Below are positions 33,119-42,375 of a stretch of DNA of 51,987 bases, piece by piece. Within the stretch, counting starts at the first letter, position 1. The number at the start of each line of letters is the position of its first letter. The notes under the pieces are model-generated. The model saw only the letters and a list, made by a program, of their open reading frames with translations. It was not told the origin of the DNA and ran no database searches. The stretch lies in contig JACRBM010000068.1 in NCBI GenBank assembly GCA_016219275.1, forward strand, positions 1-51,987. Direction: 5' to 3'. The position numbers and the translations under genes were made by a program. This stretch comes from Chloroflexota bacterium (GTDB lineage: Bacteria; Chloroflexota; Anaerolineae; UBA4142).

Positions 33119-35179
33119 ATGAGACAAAAACCTCGATGGCTGCATTGGTCCAGTCTGGTCCTTGCCGCCGCTTGCCTCCTCATCACACTCATCAGCACAT
33201 TCCCACACGCGGTCAAAAGCCAGGCACCGATCATTCTTTCACAGGTTGACGCGCCAACTGGTCCGGTGCCCAATGATTCGCTCCGCGCTATTTTCTCGAA
33301 CCTGGCGCCGAGCTCGATTCCGCGTGCCCGCGCGCCGCGCATTCCACCGCTTGGCACGACTATCGAAGGCATCCATTTCGATGAAAATGGTTCAAACAAT
33401 GGCGGTTGGTATTACATTCCGCCCGACCCAATCGGAGCAGTTGGATTGAATCATGTGGTCTCAGTCGTCAACACGTCAATCGAGTGGCACACCAAAGCCG
33501 GCGTTCAACAAAACAGTCAACGCCTCGGCAAGATTCCAACGGGCAATGCGGTAGGCAGTTTCTTTGCGAATCTTGCGCCGGTGAACGGATTGTTCGACCC
33601 CAAAGTCATTTACGATCAATCCAACAATCGCTTTATCGCGCTCGCGTTGGAAAAAACAGATACGGCATCTGGCGACGCATCGAACTCGTCACGCATCCTG
33701 GTCGCCGTGTCGGATGATAGCGATCCGAACGGTACGTGGTACTGGACCGCGATCAATTCGATGCTCAATCTTGGTGGACTGGATCGCTGGGCAGACTATC
33801 CTGGGTTGGCGGTGGATAGTCAAGCAATTTATGTGACCGCGAATATGTTCGGCTTTGGAACCGGCGGAGCATACGGCGGTGCGCGCTTGTGGATCATCAA
33901 CAAGACACCCTTTTACGCTGGCGGCGCGGCGTCCGTGAGTGTGTACGATCCGTCGGGCGCCGTAGGTCAAAGCGCGACAACGGCACAACCTACGCACATG
34001 TTTGGCACTCCTCCCGCCGGAGTCGGCACCTTTCTTGTACGTTATTCCGGCTTTAGCGATGGCACGAATGAATACTTGAGCATCATTCGCGTGGACAATC
34101 CTTTAAGCACGCCAACGTTTTCGCACCAATTTGTCAACGTGGGCAACATTGACAATACGACGATTAGTACCATGCCGGATGCGCCACAACCTGGAAGCGC
34201 GATGCTGATTGACACGGGTGACCGGCGCGCGCTGAACGTCGTTTGGCGCAACAATGCCTTGTGGGTGTCAACCACAATCATTCCACCTTCCGGTTCCGAC
34301 GCCGGTCAAGCGACGGCACATTGGTTTCGCGTGGACACGACGAATCTCGCGTCGCTTGCGATTGCCGATCAAGGCAACGTGGGCGGCAACGAAATAGATG
34401 CAGCGGCGTACACATTTTACCCTTCGATTACGGTAGATCAATCTGGGAACATGGCAATCGGGTTCGCGCTATCTGGCTCGAACACATACGCGGGGGCGTA
34501 CTACACGGGACGCCTCGCGACCGACTCGGCTGGAACTGTCCAACCGGTTCTGGCATTGGCAACCGGACAGGGGGTTTACGAACGCACCTTTGGGGGAACC
34601 AGAAATCGTTGGGGCGATTACAGCGGCGTCTCGCTCGATCCATCCGACCAAAATACATTTTGGATTTTCAACGAGTATGCCCTGACACCAGGCACGCCCA
34701 TCAATGGCGAGACTGGTCGCTGGGGAACGCGCTGGGGTAGCTTTATTTTTTCATCCACGCCAACACCCACCCCAACCAATACCCCAACTAACACGCCAAC
34801 CAGGACGCCGACAGCAACGAACACTGCGACAAATACGCCCACCAACACTCCCACCAACACACCAACTAACACGCCTACCAACACACGCACAAACACACCA
34901 ACTAACACGCCTACCAACACCCCCACCAACACTCGCACTAACACACCAACTCACACTCCCACCAACACACCAACTAACACACCAACCAACACACGCACTA
35001 ACACACCAACCAACACCCCCACCAACACACCAACTGCAACGTCAATCGTGACCAATACACCAACCGCAACATCCACTGCGACGGGCACGCCCACCAGTAC
35101 ACCCACCAGTACACCTACCAGGACTGGGACCCCAAGTGGAACTTTAGAATTCTACTATCTGCCGGATATTTCTAAATAA
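33119..35179 (+). CDS. Secreted protein with Thr-Asn-Thr-Pro repeat tail
   Basis: 686 aa. A signal peptide ([16 protein letters not shown], cleavage likely near VKSQA) precedes a roughly 500-residue domain. Stretches such as [58 protein letters not shown] and [14 protein letters not shown] resemble secreted beta-propeller-like proteins. From about residue 545 to 670 comes a [13 protein letters not shown]-type tail, a stalk or cell-wall linker common in Chloroflexota secreted proteins. The protein ends with FYYLPDISK, similar to the end of the protease at 42376. ATG 33119 follows GTGGGAAGAACAC. Its stop overlaps the convergent kinase stop by 8 nt. Confidence 0.85.
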   Translation: MRQKPRWLHWSSLVLAAACLLITLISTFPHAVKSQAPIILSQVDAPTGPVPNDSLRAIFSNLAPSSIPRARAPRIPPLGTTIEGIHFDENGSNNGGWYYIPPDPIGAVGLNHVVSVVNTSIEWHTKAGVQQNSQRLGKIPTGNAVGSFFANLAPVNGLFDPKVIYDQSNNRFIALALEKTDTASGDASNSSRILVAVSDDSDPNGTWYWTAINSMLNLGGLDRWADYPGLAVDSQAIYVTANMFGFGTGGAYGGARLWIINKTPFYAGGAASVSVYDPSGAVGQSATTAQPTHMFGTPPAGVGTFLVRYSGFSDGTNEYLSIIRVDNPLSTPTFSHQFVNVGNIDNTTISTMPDAPQPGSAMLIDTGDRRALNVVWRNNALWVSTTIIPPSGSDAGQATAHWFRVDTTNLASLAIADQGNVGGNEIDAAAYTFYPSITVDQSGNMAIGFALSGSNTYAGAYYTGRLATDSAGTVQPVLALATGQGVYERTFGGTRNRWGDYSGVSLDPSDQNTFWIFNEYALTPGTPINGETGRWGTRWGSFIFSSTPTPTPTNTPTNTPTRTPTATNTATNTPTNTPTNTPTNTPTNTRTNTPTNTPTNTPTNTRTNTPTHTPTNTPTNTPTNTRTNTPTNTPTNTPTATSIVTNTPTATSTATGTPTSTPTSTPTRTGTPSGTLEFYYLPDISK
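34755..35130 (+). repeat. 12-bp tandem repeat coding for Thr-Asn-Thr-Pro
   Basis: Imperfect tandem copies of ACCAACACNCCN with drifting third bases and some Arg, His and Ala replacements. Such arrays readily change copy number. Confidence 0.9.
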
Positions 35180-37259
35180 CCAATCCACGACCCGGTAACG
35201 CAATCGTTACGCGTGTCCCTTCCCGCGATTCAATCGCCAGTGTGCCTCCAACCACCGCGAGCATCGCGCTGTGCAGCGCCAAGCCCTGTCCGCTGCCCTC
35301 GTCGGATATTTTGGTCTTGTGTAACCCAATCCCATCGTCTTGCACGACGATTTCAAACGCGTCGCGCGCGCGAACGGCGATTTGCAAATGCAACGCGCGC
35401 GCGGCGTCATCCTCGCGCCCGTACCGCGCCGCGTTGCGAATCGCTTCGCGCGCGGCGAAGAACAGGGTCTCCACCGTGAGCGTCGGCAAAGCGCGCGCGG
35501 CTTGCTCCGCATTTTTCTCGATGTCCCACTCGACTGAATCGAACGCGCGCGACCATTCCTCCGCGATGCTTTGCTTCAGCGCGCCGATGATGCCCAGTCG
35601 CGCGACTTCTGGCGCGGCGCTCGTCGGCATCTCGCGCAAGAGGTTTGACGTCTCGCGATGCGCGGTTGCCAACAAATCGGTGGCATCGCGATTTACATCA
35701 CCCAGCGTCAGAATCGCCGCGTGGAGTTTCGGCAGAATGTCGTCGTGCAACACGCGCCGCGCGCGGCGGTCCAACAATTGCGTCTCGGTCATCCGCTGGC
35801 GTTGCAACGCCATCAACCGCCGCGCAAGTTCCGCGCTCGCGGCGGTGTCAATCAATCGTTCGCCGCTCGCGCGCGCGATTTCGATTTCCTCTTGTGCGTA
35901 CAACCCGCCGTCGAGTTTTTCACCTAAACGCAAAACGCCGATCAACCCGCGCTCGCTCCACAGTGGAATCGCCCAGAGCGCGCCGCCATTGCGCGCCGGA
36001 TCAATCGGCGCACACATCGCTTGCGCGGAATCGAATTGCGCGAGATCGGTCGGCGCGGGAAAGTTCGCCTGCTCCGGATACGCAAGCGCGGGCACGAGCG
36101 GCGCGAGCGGTCCGAGCGGCGCGAGGTGCGCGACGCGCGCGCCCAGCACATCGCGGCAGAGCGCGCGAAATGGAATCGCCGCGTCGAGTTCCGCGGGTGA
36201 AACCGGCGCGACCAGGTTGTCGTACAGACGTTGGCTTGTGACGAACGGTCGCAAATCGCGGATGTACCGTTCGCGTTCGAGGTACGCGCGCCACGTGAAC
36301 AACGCGTAAAAAATCGTCATCAGCGCGAGCGTCAGCAAAACGATGTAAATCGTCTGCATGTGCGTGATCAAGGCAAACGCGATGACCATGCCATAACCCA
36401 TCGCGAGAATCACCGCGCTGCGCCACTCGCGAAATAGACCGCGCCGCGGCAGGATTTTGCCGGTGAACAATTCATAGAACGTGATCGCCTGTCCGACAAA
36501 AATGATCGCGAGCGCGACGAGCAACGCGATGATGAGATCGAACCATGCGACGACGACGGTCATCGTGTCGAGACGCGCGAATCCGGCACGCAACGCGATA
36601 ACCGTCCACGCGATCAACGCCCCGACCAAGCCGCTCACCAACATTAGCGCGCCGCTCGTCGCGACGAGCCACGGGAGCGCACGCGTGCGCGCGAGTTCGC
36701 TCATCGCGCGCGAGGCGGGCGACGCGTGACGCAACGCGTCGAGCGACAAAATCACGCAGAGAAAAATATCTAGCGCAAAGACGAGGAACAAAATCGGAAC
36801 ACCGCTGATTTCAAAGGTACGCGCGAGTTGGAGTCTGAGCACACGCGCAAACGTCGGCAGAGGGTTCGCGCCAATCAGCAACGCAACTTGTACGAGATTC
36901 AAAACTGAAATCCCAAGGAGCGCCGCGCGTTGATGCCAGCGCGGTGTGCGCGTCTCCCAGAATCCGGCGTACCAGAGCGTCACGAGGTACCAACCGAACG
37001 GCAAACCGCTCACCGCGAACAGACCCAGGTTCCACCACACATCGAGATTCGCGGACGGCGCGGAGAAACCCAGGACGAGGATGACGGTGTGACTGACGAA
37101 GAACGCGGTCGCGAGTACAAGCGACGCGCTCGCAAACACGATACCGAGCGAGCGTCGCTCGGCATTCAGCGCGACCGTGAGCGCGAGCCACAACAACAGA
37201 ATCGTATTGTGAATCGAAACAGCAAGCGCCGACCAGTCGAGGAGATAAATGCCGGTCAT
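35172..37259 (-). CDS. Membrane sensor histidine kinase (NarL-type partner)
   Basis: 695 aa. About ten TM helices (residues 1-335) form a membrane sensor region. A GAF-like domain follows at about 345-490 ([40 protein letters not shown]). A coiled dimerisation segment holds the phosphorylated His in [17 protein letters not shown] (His505), and the ATPase domain has [11 protein letters not shown] (N box), VVQDDGIGL (G1) and [18 protein letters not shown] (G2). It should phosphorylate the LuxR-type regulator encoded just upstream. The 34-nt gap between the two genes is filled by a heptamer repeat (37261-37288), leaving no visible Shine-Dalgarno, so translation may depend on coupling. Confidence 0.92.
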   Translation of the reverse strand: MTGIYLLDWSALAVSIHNTILLLWLALTVALNAERRSLGIVFASASLVLATAFFVSHTVILVLGFSAPSANLDVWWNLGLFAVSGLPFGWYLVTLWYAGFWETRTPRWHQRAALLGISVLNLVQVALLIGANPLPTFARVLRLQLARTFEISGVPILFLVFALDIFLCVILSLDALRHASPASRAMSELARTRALPWLVATSGALMLVSGLVGALIAWTVIALRAGFARLDTMTVVVAWFDLIIALLVALAIIFVGQAITFYELFTGKILPRRGLFREWRSAVILAMGYGMVIAFALITHMQTIYIVLLTLALMTIFYALFTWRAYLERERYIRDLRPFVTSQRLYDNLVAPVSPAELDAAIPFRALCRDVLGARVAHLAPLGPLAPLVPALAYPEQANFPAPTDLAQFDSAQAMCAPIDPARNGGALWAIPLWSERGLIGVLRLGEKLDGGLYAQEEIEIARASGERLIDTAASAELARRLMALQRQRMTETQLLDRRARRVLHDDILPKLHAAILTLGDVNRDATDLLATAHRETSNLLREMPTSAAPEVARLGIIGALKQSIAEEWSRAFDSVEWDIEKNAEQAARALPTLTVETLFFAAREAIRNAARYGREDDAARALHLQIAVRARDAFEIVVQDDGIGLHKTKISDEGSGQGLALHSAMLAVVGGTLAIESREGTRVTIALPGRGLVI

Positions 37260-37260
37260 C

Positions 37261-37288
37261 GCAATTCGTAATTCGTAATTCGTAATTC
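37261..37288. repeat. Heptamer repeat (GTAATTC)x4 in the regulator-kinase gap
   Basis: GCAATTC, GTAATTC, GTAATTC, GTAATTC. It occupies the space where the kinase ribosome-binding site would lie. Confidence 0.92.
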
Positions 37289-37293
37289 ACGCG

Positions 37294-38025
37294 TCATAAC
37301 TCAATCCATTCGCCGCGTTCGTTCATCACGCGCGCGACGCCTGCGTCGTCCCAGGTAATCAATCGTTCCGCGCGCGCGATGATCGCGGCGCGCGTGCGCG
37401 CGACCTTTTCGTCGGTCGTCGAATCGGCAAGCCCCCACTGCGCGTAGATTTGTCCGTTGATGCGGCTGATCGTGCGCTTGTCGCGGAAACCCATCCGCGC
37501 GGCGATTTGCTCGTTCGTCAATCCTTGCGCGAGCAATTGCGCGACGGCATGCTCGGCGGGTTCGAGCAAATTCATCGGCGAGTGTTCGTCCTTGTGTTGC
37601 ACCTCGTGGACACGCGCTTCGATTTCCGGATCAATGAAACTGCGTCCCGCAACCGCATCGCGCAATAAGCCGACGATCATTTGCGGCAGAAGGTAATTCG
37701 ATTTGCGAACGTACGCGTAATGACTGAGGATGCCCGACCGCCGAAAATCGCGATAGTACGCGTCGTCGTCTTGGATCGAATAAAAGACGATGGGCAAGCG
37801 CGGCAGTTCGCGGCGAAGCGCCATCGCGGTTTGAATACCATTCAACTCGCTCGCCAGTTGCACGTCCATCAACACCGCGTCCGGCGACGCATCGAGCGCG
37901 TATGCGAGCGCATCTTCGCCGGTCGCGCAATCGCGCGTCACGCGAATCTCGCGCGTCGCCTCTATCCCGGCTTTCAACGCGGCGCGGAGTTTTTCATTGT
38001 CCTCGACGAGAAGGAGGTTGAGCAT
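37294..38025 (-). CDS. LuxR/NarL-type response regulator
   Basis: 243 aa. The receiver domain has acidic Glu8-Asp9, phosphoacceptor Asp54 (VLMDVQL), Ser83 and Lys108 (YVRKSN). The C-terminal helix-turn-helix region starts near residue 155: LEPAEHAVAQLLAQGLTNEQ, then IAARMGFRDKRTISRINGQI, a NarL/FixJ-like DNA-binding domain. An unusual 50-residue tail follows the HTH. It probably controls target genes when phosphorylated by the kinase 35172-37259, with which it forms an operon. ATG 38025 follows GGAGAGAAT, directly after a leader hairpin. Confidence 0.9.
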   Translation of the reverse strand: MLNLLLVEDNEKLRAALKAGIEATREIRVTRDCATGEDALAYALDASPDAVLMDVQLASELNGIQTAMALRRELPRLPIVFYSIQDDDAYYRDFRRSGILSHYAYVRKSNYLLPQMIVGLLRDAVAGRSFIDPEIEARVHEVQHKDEHSPMNLLEPAEHAVAQLLAQGLTNEQIAARMGFRDKRTISRINGQIYAQWGLADSTTDEKVARTRAAIIARAERLITWDDAGVARVMNERGEWIEL

Positions 38026-38035
38026 ATTCTCTCCA

Positions 38036-38066
38036 AACCCGAAGAGTCTCAGAGACCCTTCGGGTT
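38036..38066 (-). promoter_or_regulatory. Leader hairpin of the two-component operon
   Basis: AACCCGAAG (38036-38044) pairs with CTTCGGGTT (38058-38066); inside, one G-U wobble and GTCT/AGAC close a CAG loop. It fills the 5' leader between the start site (about 38068) and the ribosome-binding site GGAGAGA. Confidence 0.6.
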
Positions 38067-38074
38067 TTGGCTTG

Positions 38075-38102
38075 AGTGTACCGCATTACCGCGCCAAGTC
38101 AA
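38075..38102 (-). promoter_or_regulatory. Promoter of the two-component operon
   Basis: Minus strand: TTGACT (38102-38097), 16-nt spacer, TACACT (38080-38075). Start expected near 38068. Confidence 0.55.
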
Positions 38103-38206
38103 GCACTTGGGTGCAGTTAATTTCGGTTTTGAGAGGTAGCGGATAAAATCGGCAGATGTTAGAATATCGTCAGGTCGCCGAACAATTCTGCGCTGAGGAG
38201 AACACC

Positions 38207-38707
38207 ATGAATCAAATCCAAGCATTGCAAATGCGCGTCCGCGCATTGCTCGTCTTTTTCATCGCCGCATTGTTGGCAGCGGGACTCACTGCGTTCCCTT
38301 TGGAATGGGAACTCGGCATTCTCGATCAAATCGTGCGCACAATCCCGGTTCAGATTCCGCCGCTGATTGTATGGGTTTCGCTCGTCAATCGTGGAATTCA
38401 AGAAACGTATCGCAACTATCCGTTCCTTGCCTATGGCACCGATTGGTTGGCGTTCGCGCACATCGTTATCGCGATTGCGTTTGTGGGTCCACTCAAAAAC
38501 CCCGTACGAAATATCTGGGTCATCGAGTGGGGAATGATCGCGTGCGTGTTGGTTATCCCGCTCGCGGTCATTATGAATCCGATTCGCGGCATTCCGTTTT
38601 TCTGGACATTGGTGGATTGCTCGTTTGGTGTGTTTGGGATCATTCCCTTGTGGTTCGTTCGCCGCGACATTTTGCGCCTCGCTGAATTACTAAAAGGAAA
38701 CTTTTAG
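38207..38707 (+). CDS. Conserved membrane protein of unknown function
   Basis: 166 aa with four to five TM helices. YRNYPFLAYGTDWLAFAHIV, PLKNPVRNIWVIEWGMIACV and PIRGIPFFWTLVDCSFGVFG look like conserved blocks I associate with a small uncharacterised membrane family found in several phyla. ATG 38207 follows GAGGAGAACACC. The stop is 1 nt from the ATG of the first radical SAM gene, so the two are coupled. Confidence 0.78.
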   Translation: MNQIQALQMRVRALLVFFIAALLAAGLTAFPLEWELGILDQIVRTIPVQIPPLIVWVSLVNRGIQETYRNYPFLAYGTDWLAFAHIVIAIAFVGPLKNPVRNIWVIEWGMIACVLVIPLAVIMNPIRGIPFFWTLVDCSFGVFGIIPLWFVRRDILRLAELLKGNF

Positions 38708-38708
38708 A

Positions 38709-40145
38709 ATGAGATTGTTGCTTGTCACCGCCGAAGACCCGCTGACGCTTGACGCGCGCTCACATGAATTGATCCGCTTTCCACAATTGACGATGCCGTT
38801 GCTCGCCGCATTGACACCGCCCCAATGGAATATCACCCACACGGATGAAATCGTTCAGCCCGTGGACACGCATCACCAGTATGACTTGGTCGGCATAACG
38901 GCGGCAACGCCGGGCGCGCCTCACGCGTATGCACTCGCCGAAGCATTTCGCGCGCATGGAACGCCTGTCGTGATGGGCGGTCCGCACGCGACACTGTTGC
39001 CGTACGAAGTAGCTAGCCACGCGAACATCGTCGTCGTTGGCGAAGCAGAGCCAGTGTGGGCACGCGTCGTCCAAGATTTTGAACGCGCAACGCGCTATGC
39101 CATCGGCACACACCTCATTCACTCGGAAACCGGCGCAAACGTACAAGTCCTGCCCAACGGCGCAAAGATTTACCGCTGTCCAACGCCAGCCCGTCTTGCC
39201 GGGTTGCCGCATTCTCGGCGCGACTTGATTCAGAACGGCGGTTGGAACAAATGGTGGGCAACCAAAATACCCATGATTGCCACGCGTGGTTGTCCACGCG
39301 AATGCGATTATTGCAGCATCCCCCTGATCTATCCGCAGGCGAACCGGATTCGCTTGCGTCCGGTACAAGAGGTAGTCGCGGAAATCGCCGCCAAACCGGA
39401 CAAGGGCGTGGTCTTTTGGGATGACAACATCGGCGCCAATGCGCGTTACGCCAAAGAATTGTTCCGCGCGCTCGCTCCGTTGAACCGTTGGTGGACTAGC
39501 CAGACCACGATGGAATCTATCCGCGACGACGAATTCTTACAACTCGCCGCCAAGAGCGGCTGCCAAGCCCTCTTCGTCGGGTTGGAGAGCGTGAACCAAT
39601 CCAGCTTGGATGGAACTGGCAAGAGGCACAATCACGTCGGCGGCTATCGCCATCTTCTGCAACACTTTCATCGTTACGGCATCGCATTGCAAGCCGGCGT
39701 CATGTTTGGATTTGACGGCGACGACCGCGACACGTTTGCGCGCACGGTAGACCTACTGGGCGAGATCGGGCTAGACAACGCGACGATCAGCTTGATGGCG
39801 CCATTCCCAGGAACGCCGGCGCTCCACAAACTTGAAACCGAAGGTCGTATCATTGATCGCGATTGGCGACATTACAATGGCAAAACACACGTCGTCTTTC
39901 GTCCGAAACAAATGACGCCCGACGAATTGATGGCTGGGTACGAATGGGCAAAGACCCAGTTCTATGCGCCCAGTCACATCATAAAACGATTGGCAATCAG
40001 CCAGACTGGGTTGTGGTGGAACATTCCACGCAACCTGGGTTACTATTTCGGGCTGACCAGCGAGGTTCATGCACGTGCTGCCATGCACCAACCCGAAAAG
40101 ACGGAGACCTGGAAACTAGTCGAAGGAGCCGCCAATGGACATTGA
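38709..40145 (+). CDS. B12-binding-domain radical SAM protein (first of a pair)
   Basis: 478 aa. The N-terminal Rossmann-like cobalamin-binding domain (about 1-130: [45 protein letters not shown]) lacks the DxHxxG His. The radical SAM domain has CPRECDYC (Cys195, Cys199, Cys202) for the 4Fe-4S cluster, then [19 protein letters not shown]. The end ([20 protein letters not shown]) resembles the DUF4070-type C-terminus of HpnP/BchE-like enzymes. Members carry out methylation, cyclisation or oxidation on unreactive carbons; the substrate is unknown. It overlaps the second radical SAM gene by 11 nt, pointing to a joint pathway. Confidence 0.92.
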   Translation: MRLLLVTAEDPLTLDARSHELIRFPQLTMPLLAALTPPQWNITHTDEIVQPVDTHHQYDLVGITAATPGAPHAYALAEAFRAHGTPVVMGGPHATLLPYEVASHANIVVVGEAEPVWARVVQDFERATRYAIGTHLIHSETGANVQVLPNGAKIYRCPTPARLAGLPHSRRDLIQNGGWNKWWATKIPMIATRGCPRECDYCSIPLIYPQANRIRLRPVQEVVAEIAAKPDKGVVFWDDNIGANARYAKELFRALAPLNRWWTSQTTMESIRDDEFLQLAAKSGCQALFVGLESVNQSSLDGTGKRHNHVGGYRHLLQHFHRYGIALQAGVMFGFDGDDRDTFARTVDLLGEIGLDNATISLMAPFPGTPALHKLETEGRIIDRDWRHYNGKTHVVFRPKQMTPDELMAGYEWAKTQFYAPSHIIKRLAISQTGLWWNIPRNLGYYFGLTSEVHARAAMHQPEKTETWKLVEGAANGH

Positions 40146-41559
40146 CATCATCGTCGTTTACATGCAACGATACAAACACGGACACGAATACAATTTTGTT
40201 CCGCCGATTACCGGCATTCATCTCGCCGCGCTCACACCCGCGCGTCATCGCGTTCGCGTGATTCATCAGCAGGTCGAGCGGATTGATCTCGATACGGATG
40301 CCGATTTGATCGCGCTGTCGTTCTTTTCCGGGTTCGCGCCCGAAGCGTACCGGCTCGCGCGCGAATTCAAGCGGCGCGGTAAACGTGTCATCGCGGGTGG
40401 ACCGCACGTCACGTTTTGGGCAGACGAGGCGCTCGCGCACGGATGCGATGCGGTTGTGATCGGCGAAGCCGAATCGGTGTGGACGCAACTGCTCGACGAT
40501 GCCGAACGCGGCGCGTTGCAGCCAAAATACTTTGGCACGCCAACCTCGCTTGAGAATCTACCGACGCCGCGTTACGATCTGCTCTCGCCGCGATTTTTCG
40601 TGCACCGCGTCGTGCAGGCGACGCGCGGTTGTCCGTTCAGTTGCTCGTTTTGTTCCGTGCCCGCGATCAACCCAGGTTTTCGCATGCGCCCCGTCGCGGA
40701 CGTTCTGCGCGATGTTCGGTACGACGCGTTCAAGCAGGGGTGGCAACGCAAGGTCGTGTGGTTCTGGGACGACAACCTCACCGCGAAACGCGCGTACATC
40801 AAAGAACTATTGCGCGCGATGATTCCGCTGAACAAGTGGTGGCTGACGCAGGCGAGCATGGATATTGTGCGCGACGAAGAACTGCTCAACTTGATGAAAC
40901 AATCCGGGTGCATCGGCGTCTTTTTCGGCATCGAGAGTTTCGGCAGCGAATCGCTCAAGGACGCGAACAAACGCCAGAACAAAATCGAGGAATACAAAAA
41001 CGCGATCGCAGCGATGCACGCGCGCGGCATCGCAGTGATGGCGGGATTCATCGCGGGATTCGACGGCGACACGCGCGAGAGCATCGTCGAGATGGCGCAA
41101 CGCTTGCGCGAGATTGGCGTGGACGTGCCGTTCCTCAGCGTGCTCACGCCGTACAAAGGCACGCCGCTCTACGAGTCGCTCGAAGCGCAGAATCGTTTGT
41201 TGCGCGAACGCGGCTGGCAGTACTATAACGGCTACAACGTCGCGTTTCAACCGCGCCAGATGAGCGCGAGCGAACTGCTCGCCGCCCATCGCGAGTTGTG
41301 GTACACCGCGTTCTCGCCGGCGCATATTGCGACGCGCCTCGCCCGACACGCGCCGCGTTTGCGATTCGGCGCGCAGTGCTTGTCGCTCGCGATGAATGGA
41401 TTCTACGGACTCAAGGCGCTGCGCGGCAACGCGCCGATGGACGCGCGGCACATCGCCGCACCTACACGCATCGGTCCGTTCGTCGAGCAGACGACGCGCG
41501 CGTCCTCCGAGTTCATCGAATTGGTTGGCACCGCTGTGCGCGTCGCACAAGCGATGTAA
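40135..41559 (+). CDS. B12-binding-domain radical SAM protein (second of a pair)
   Basis: 474 aa with the same architecture as its upstream neighbour: a cobalamin-binding-like domain ([36 protein letters not shown]), then CPFSCSFC (Cys166, Cys170, Cys173), [20 protein letters not shown], and [20 protein letters not shown] at the C-terminal domain. The shared F-W-D-D-N motif indicates duplication and divergence. The TPYKGTPLY region is typical of HpnP-like hopanoid methylases and relatives, but the substrate cannot be assigned. It is translated from an ATG inside the previous gene. Confidence 0.92.
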   Translation: MDIDIIVVYMQRYKHGHEYNFVPPITGIHLAALTPARHRVRVIHQQVERIDLDTDADLIALSFFSGFAPEAYRLAREFKRRGKRVIAGGPHVTFWADEALAHGCDAVVIGEAESVWTQLLDDAERGALQPKYFGTPTSLENLPTPRYDLLSPRFFVHRVVQATRGCPFSCSFCSVPAINPGFRMRPVADVLRDVRYDAFKQGWQRKVVWFWDDNLTAKRAYIKELLRAMIPLNKWWLTQASMDIVRDEELLNLMKQSGCIGVFFGIESFGSESLKDANKRQNKIEEYKNAIAAMHARGIAVMAGFIAGFDGDTRESIVEMAQRLREIGVDVPFLSVLTPYKGTPLYESLEAQNRLLRERGWQYYNGYNVAFQPRQMSASELLAAHRELWYTAFSPAHIATRLARHAPRLRFGAQCLSLAMNGFYGLKALRGNAPMDARHIAAPTRIGPFVEQTTRASSEFIELVGTAVRVAQAM

Positions 41560-41562
41560 ACT

Positions 41563-41613
41563 GCCGACGGCCGACCACCGACCGCCGCGGTCTGCGGTCG
41601 GTCGTCGGCGGTC
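41563..41613. repeat. GC-rich inverted repeat built of 7-mer-like units
   Basis: GCCGACG, GCCGACC, ACCGACC then, inverted, GCGGTCGGTCGTCGGCGG. It can form a strong hairpin right after the second radical SAM gene and could reduce transcription into the next gene. Confidence 0.65.
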
Positions 41614-41641
41614 ATTTGAAAATATCCGGGATGAGGGTGAA

Positions 41642-42322
41642 ATGTTGAATACCAAAACGCGTTGGTTCGTCGTCGTCCTGTACGCCATCGCGATGGCGTG
41701 GGTCGAATCCGCGGTCGTCGTTTATTTGCGAACGTTGATTGATCGCATCGAACCGTATCAACCGAATCCGTTGCCCATGTTCGGCGGGTTGGGTCAAATC
41801 GAACTGGGTCGCGAGATCGCAACGCTCGTGATGTTGCTGACCGTCGGCGCGCTCGCCGGCAAAACCTGGCGCAGTCGGCTCGCGTACTCTGTGATCGCGT
41901 TCGGCGTGTGGGACATTTTTTACTATATCTTTCTCGCGCCCATGTCTGGTTGGCCCCGCTCTGTGTTCGATTGGGACATTCTCTTTTTGTTGCCGCTGCC
42001 GTGGTGGGGTCCGGTACTCGCGCCCGCGCTTGTCGCCGCGTTGATGATCGTCGGCGGCACACTCGTCGCGCGCGATGATGGCGGTCCGTCGCGTGTCGCG
42101 TGGCTCGCGAGTATGGTCGGCGCGCTGCTCGCGCTCTACGCGTTCATGCGCGACGCGATTCACGCGCTCGGCGCGGGTGAACGCGCGATTCGCAACGTAC
42201 TGCCCACGACATTCGATTGGAGTTTGTTCGCGCTCGCGCTCGCGTTGATGGCGATGCCGGTGATCAGTATGTTGCTGAATTTGCCACGCGTCCGCGCAAC
42301 CGCATTGGCGGATACGAAGTAA
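41642..42322 (+). CDS. Membrane protein of unknown function
   Basis: 226 aa with about six TM helices, starting at VVVLYAIAMAWVESAVVVYL. Charged loops include RTLIDRIEPYQPNPLP, and IAFGVWDIFYYIFLAPMSGW and WDILFLLPLPWWGPVLAPAL look conserved; I recall similar proteins in other bacteria without a known function. ATG 41642 follows GAGGGTGA. It may be co-transcribed with the radical SAM pair, although the GC-rich hairpin lies between them. Confidence 0.75.
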   Translation: MLNTKTRWFVVVLYAIAMAWVESAVVVYLRTLIDRIEPYQPNPLPMFGGLGQIELGREIATLVMLLTVGALAGKTWRSRLAYSVIAFGVWDIFYYIFLAPMSGWPRSVFDWDILFLLPLPWWGPVLAPALVAALMIVGGTLVARDDGGPSRVAWLASMVGALLALYAFMRDAIHALGAGERAIRNVLPTTFDWSLFALALALMAMPVISMLLNLPRVRATALADTK

Positions 42323-42328
42323 ATCCTA

Positions 42329-42358
42329 TTGACTTGCCGCGCGCGCAACCGGTATACT
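42329..42358 (+). promoter_or_regulatory. Promoter of the secreted metalloprotease-like gene
   Basis: TTGACT (42329-42334), 18-nt spacer, TATACT (42353-42358). Start near 42365 gives a leader of only about 10 nt before ATG 42376, just holding GAGG. Confidence 0.6.
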
Positions 42359-42375
42359 ACCGCGCGAGGCAAGCC

